DNA from: Porphyromonadaceae bacterium UBA3318
GTDB taxonomy: Bacteria; Bacteroidota; Bacteroidia; Bacteroidales; Muribaculaceae
Direction of reading: 5' to 3'
DNA length: 60,113 nucleotides
Assembly: GCA_002361235.1 (NCBI GenBank)
Contig: DESI01000015.1
Coordinates: 21,312-81,424, forward strand
The position numbers and the translations under genes were made by a program. The notes under the pieces are model-generated. The model made no database searches. It saw only the letters and a program-made list of their open reading frames with translations, and was not told the DNA's origin. Of the stretch, positions 58,996 to 60,113 are shown one piece after another. Positions within the stretch are counted from its first letter, which is position 1; each line of letters begins with the position of its first letter.

Positions 58996-59715
58996 ATGGA
59001 ATATAACAATCAGACCACTCCCCCGTCGTTCTACGACAGCGGAGCCGTGACACGGCAGACCAACGCCGTGATGAAGCGCGTGTATGTGCGCATGTTTATC
59101 GGACTGCTGGTTTCAGCATTCTGTGCCCTCGGCGTGGCCTCATCGCCCGCCGCACTCTCCTTCTTCTTCGGAAACCAACTGGTGTTCTGGGGAATGCTCA
59201 TCGCCATGCTGGTGATGGCCTTCGTGATTCCCGCACGTCTCACCAGGATGTCTACCGGAGCCGTCCTGAGCTGTTTCATCGCCTATTCGTCGCTGATGGG
59301 CTGCTGGCTGGCTCCTATCTTCCTGGCATATAAGCTCGGAACCATCGTCTATACGCTGTTCATCACGGCCGGAACGTTCGGCGCCATGTCGGTGTACGGA
59401 TTCTTCACCAAAACCGACCTGTCAAAGATGGGTTCGTATCTCATGATGGCGCTGTTCGGCCTGCTCATCGCCATGGTTGTCAACATCTTCGTGGCAAGCA
59501 GCACATTCGACTGGATCATTTCCATCGTGGGCGTATTGCTGTTCGTGGGTCTGACCGCCTGGGACACCCAGCAGGTGAAGCAGCTCTCGGCCATGAACCT
59601 CGATCCCGCCATGGCCGACAAGCTCGCCACCATGGGCGCCATGAACCTCTATCTGGACTTCATCAACCTGTTCCTGTTCCTGCTCCGCATACTCGGAGGC
59701 AGCAGCCGCGACTAA
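58996..59715 (+). CDS. Bax inhibitor-1/YccA family membrane protein
   Basis: Seven-segment membrane protein of the BI-1 (TMBIM) family; bacterial members such as YccA modulate the FtsH protease or act as Ca2+ leak channels (known for others, not shown here). The 239-residue product has the family's VYVRMFIGLLVSAFCALG start and the Asp-rich end DTQQVKQL near residue 193, followed by LYLDFINLFLFLLRILG. The first 35 residues are soluble. Next to it are argS upstream and a small acidic protein gene 12 bp downstream. Confidence 0.92.
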   Translation: MEYNNQTTPPSFYDSGAVTRQTNAVMKRVYVRMFIGLLVSAFCALGVASSPAALSFFFGNQLVFWGMLIAMLVMAFVIPARLTRMSTGAVLSCFIAYSSLMGCWLAPIFLAYKLGTIVYTLFITAGTFGAMSVYGFFTKTDLSKMGSYLMMALFGLLIAMVVNIFVASSTFDWIISIVGVLLFVGLTAWDTQQVKQLSAMNLDPAMADKLATMGAMNLYLDFINLFLFLLRILGGSSRD

Positions 59716-59727
59716 TCTTACCGTGAC

Positions 59728-59994
59728 ATGGATACGCAGAAACTGATCGAGGACATCACCCGGGCCGTGAATACATACATAGCCGACGAGGAGATGTATG
59801 ACGACAACACGCAGGTGGTGATCAATCCCGCCGACGGCGTGGTGTCGCTGGAGACCGACGACACGGAGGACGACCTCGACGAGAGCCTGGACCGCTACGA
59901 TGTGATGGACCTGCTGCGCATGGACGCCGACGGACATTGGACGCCCGACCCGGACGCCATCCGCACCGCCGCCGAACAGACTGTGCCCGATTGA
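59728..59994 (+). CDS. Small acidic hypothetical protein (88 aa)
   Basis: Not recognised. Strongly acidic (more than 20 Asp, with DDTEDDLDESLD in the middle), no signal peptide or membrane segment. The gene lies 12 bp after the Bax-inhibitor-1 gene, so probably co-transcribed, and ends about 30 bp before a terminator. Confidence 0.7.
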   Translation: MDTQKLIEDITRAVNTYIADEEMYDDNTQVVINPADGVVSLETDDTEDDLDESLDRYDVMDLLRMDADGHWTPDPDAIRTAAEQTVPD

Positions 59995-60024
59995 TTCGGA
60001 CAATAGTCCAAAATATGCATTTAT

Positions 60025-60063
60025 GTCCCTGATAGTCAGTTTAGACTTCAGGGACTTTTCTTT
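60025..60063 (+). terminator. Terminator after the 59728-59994 gene
   Basis: GTCCCTGA (60025-60032) pairs with TCAGGGAC (60048-60055), followed by TTTTCTTTA. No gene is seen from here to the window end at 60113. Confidence 0.8.
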
Positions 60064-60113
60064 ATAAAAAATCTTAAGTACGAACATGACAAAAATTTGA
60101 AGACATCGAATTT

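Overview
The window is a chromosomal stretch of a GC-rich Bacteroidales bacterium, most likely a gut Muribaculaceae or close relative (inference). The evidence is a SusC/SusD pair, GldH, a choloylglycine hydrolase with a signal peptide, a C10 (streptopain-type) protease, Bacteroidetes-type RecD/Pif1 helicases, and many promoters of the Bacteroidetes form TTTG-N19/20-TAnnTTTG. No tRNA, rRNA, prophage, insertion sequence or CRISPR array was recognised.

Layout. 0-2.6 kb: rpsA and a small lipoprotein gene, both on the minus strand. 2.6-11.2 kb: minus-strand genes for two CPA2-type antiporters, a TatD nuclease, a polyprenyl diphosphate synthase, two lipoproteins and an AI-2E-family permease. 11.3-15.6 kb (plus): PBP4-type carboxypeptidase, a repeat-containing hypothetical gene, rsmI, a Cbp1-like coiled-coil lipoprotein and a SPOR lipoprotein. 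16-25.5 kb (plus): SusC, SusD, C10 protease and a secreted protein whose C-terminal tail resembles that of the protease. 25.7-27.9 kb (minus): a GH43-like remnant, a lipoprotein and a bile-salt/penicillin-V-hydrolase-family enzyme. 28-34.8 kb (plus): zapB-like, zapA, rny, ricT-like, gldH, M24 peptidase, CCA-adding enzyme. 34.9-41.6 kb (minus): Pif1-like helicase, asd, fabD, OPT transporter. 41.8-46.5 kb: an AAA/PD-(D/E)XK gene, eno and a RecD-like helicase. 46.7-49.6 kb (minus): rplM-rpsI and rpsB-tsf. 49.8-60 kb: lipid kinase, a candidate standalone ncRNA, M3 peptidase, an EEP-family protein with two rhomboid proteases, HU, argS, a Bax-inhibitor-1 protein and a small acidic protein.

The genes are mostly core housekeeping; the unusual part is between and inside them. 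Degenerate tandem arrays with a 9-bp period recur at about ten places. Two of them are eight units (72 bp) and fill the spacer between co-directional genes. Others run through reading frames, where 9 bp gives three-residue peptide repeats (DPK/DLI in a hypothetical protein, xxP in a helicase linker). One supplies the -7 promoter box of a downstream gene. Other dispersed repeats are a 111-bp three-hairpin element in two inverted copies, an AT-rich 9-bp array paired with its own complement, an 18-bp lattice beside a gene remnant, and a 30-bp hairpin duplication. I know of no published description of the 9-bp family; that is a limit of what I can recall, not a database result.

Limits: everything here comes from reading the sequence. 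Family names rest on motifs and remembered family features; no search or folding was run.
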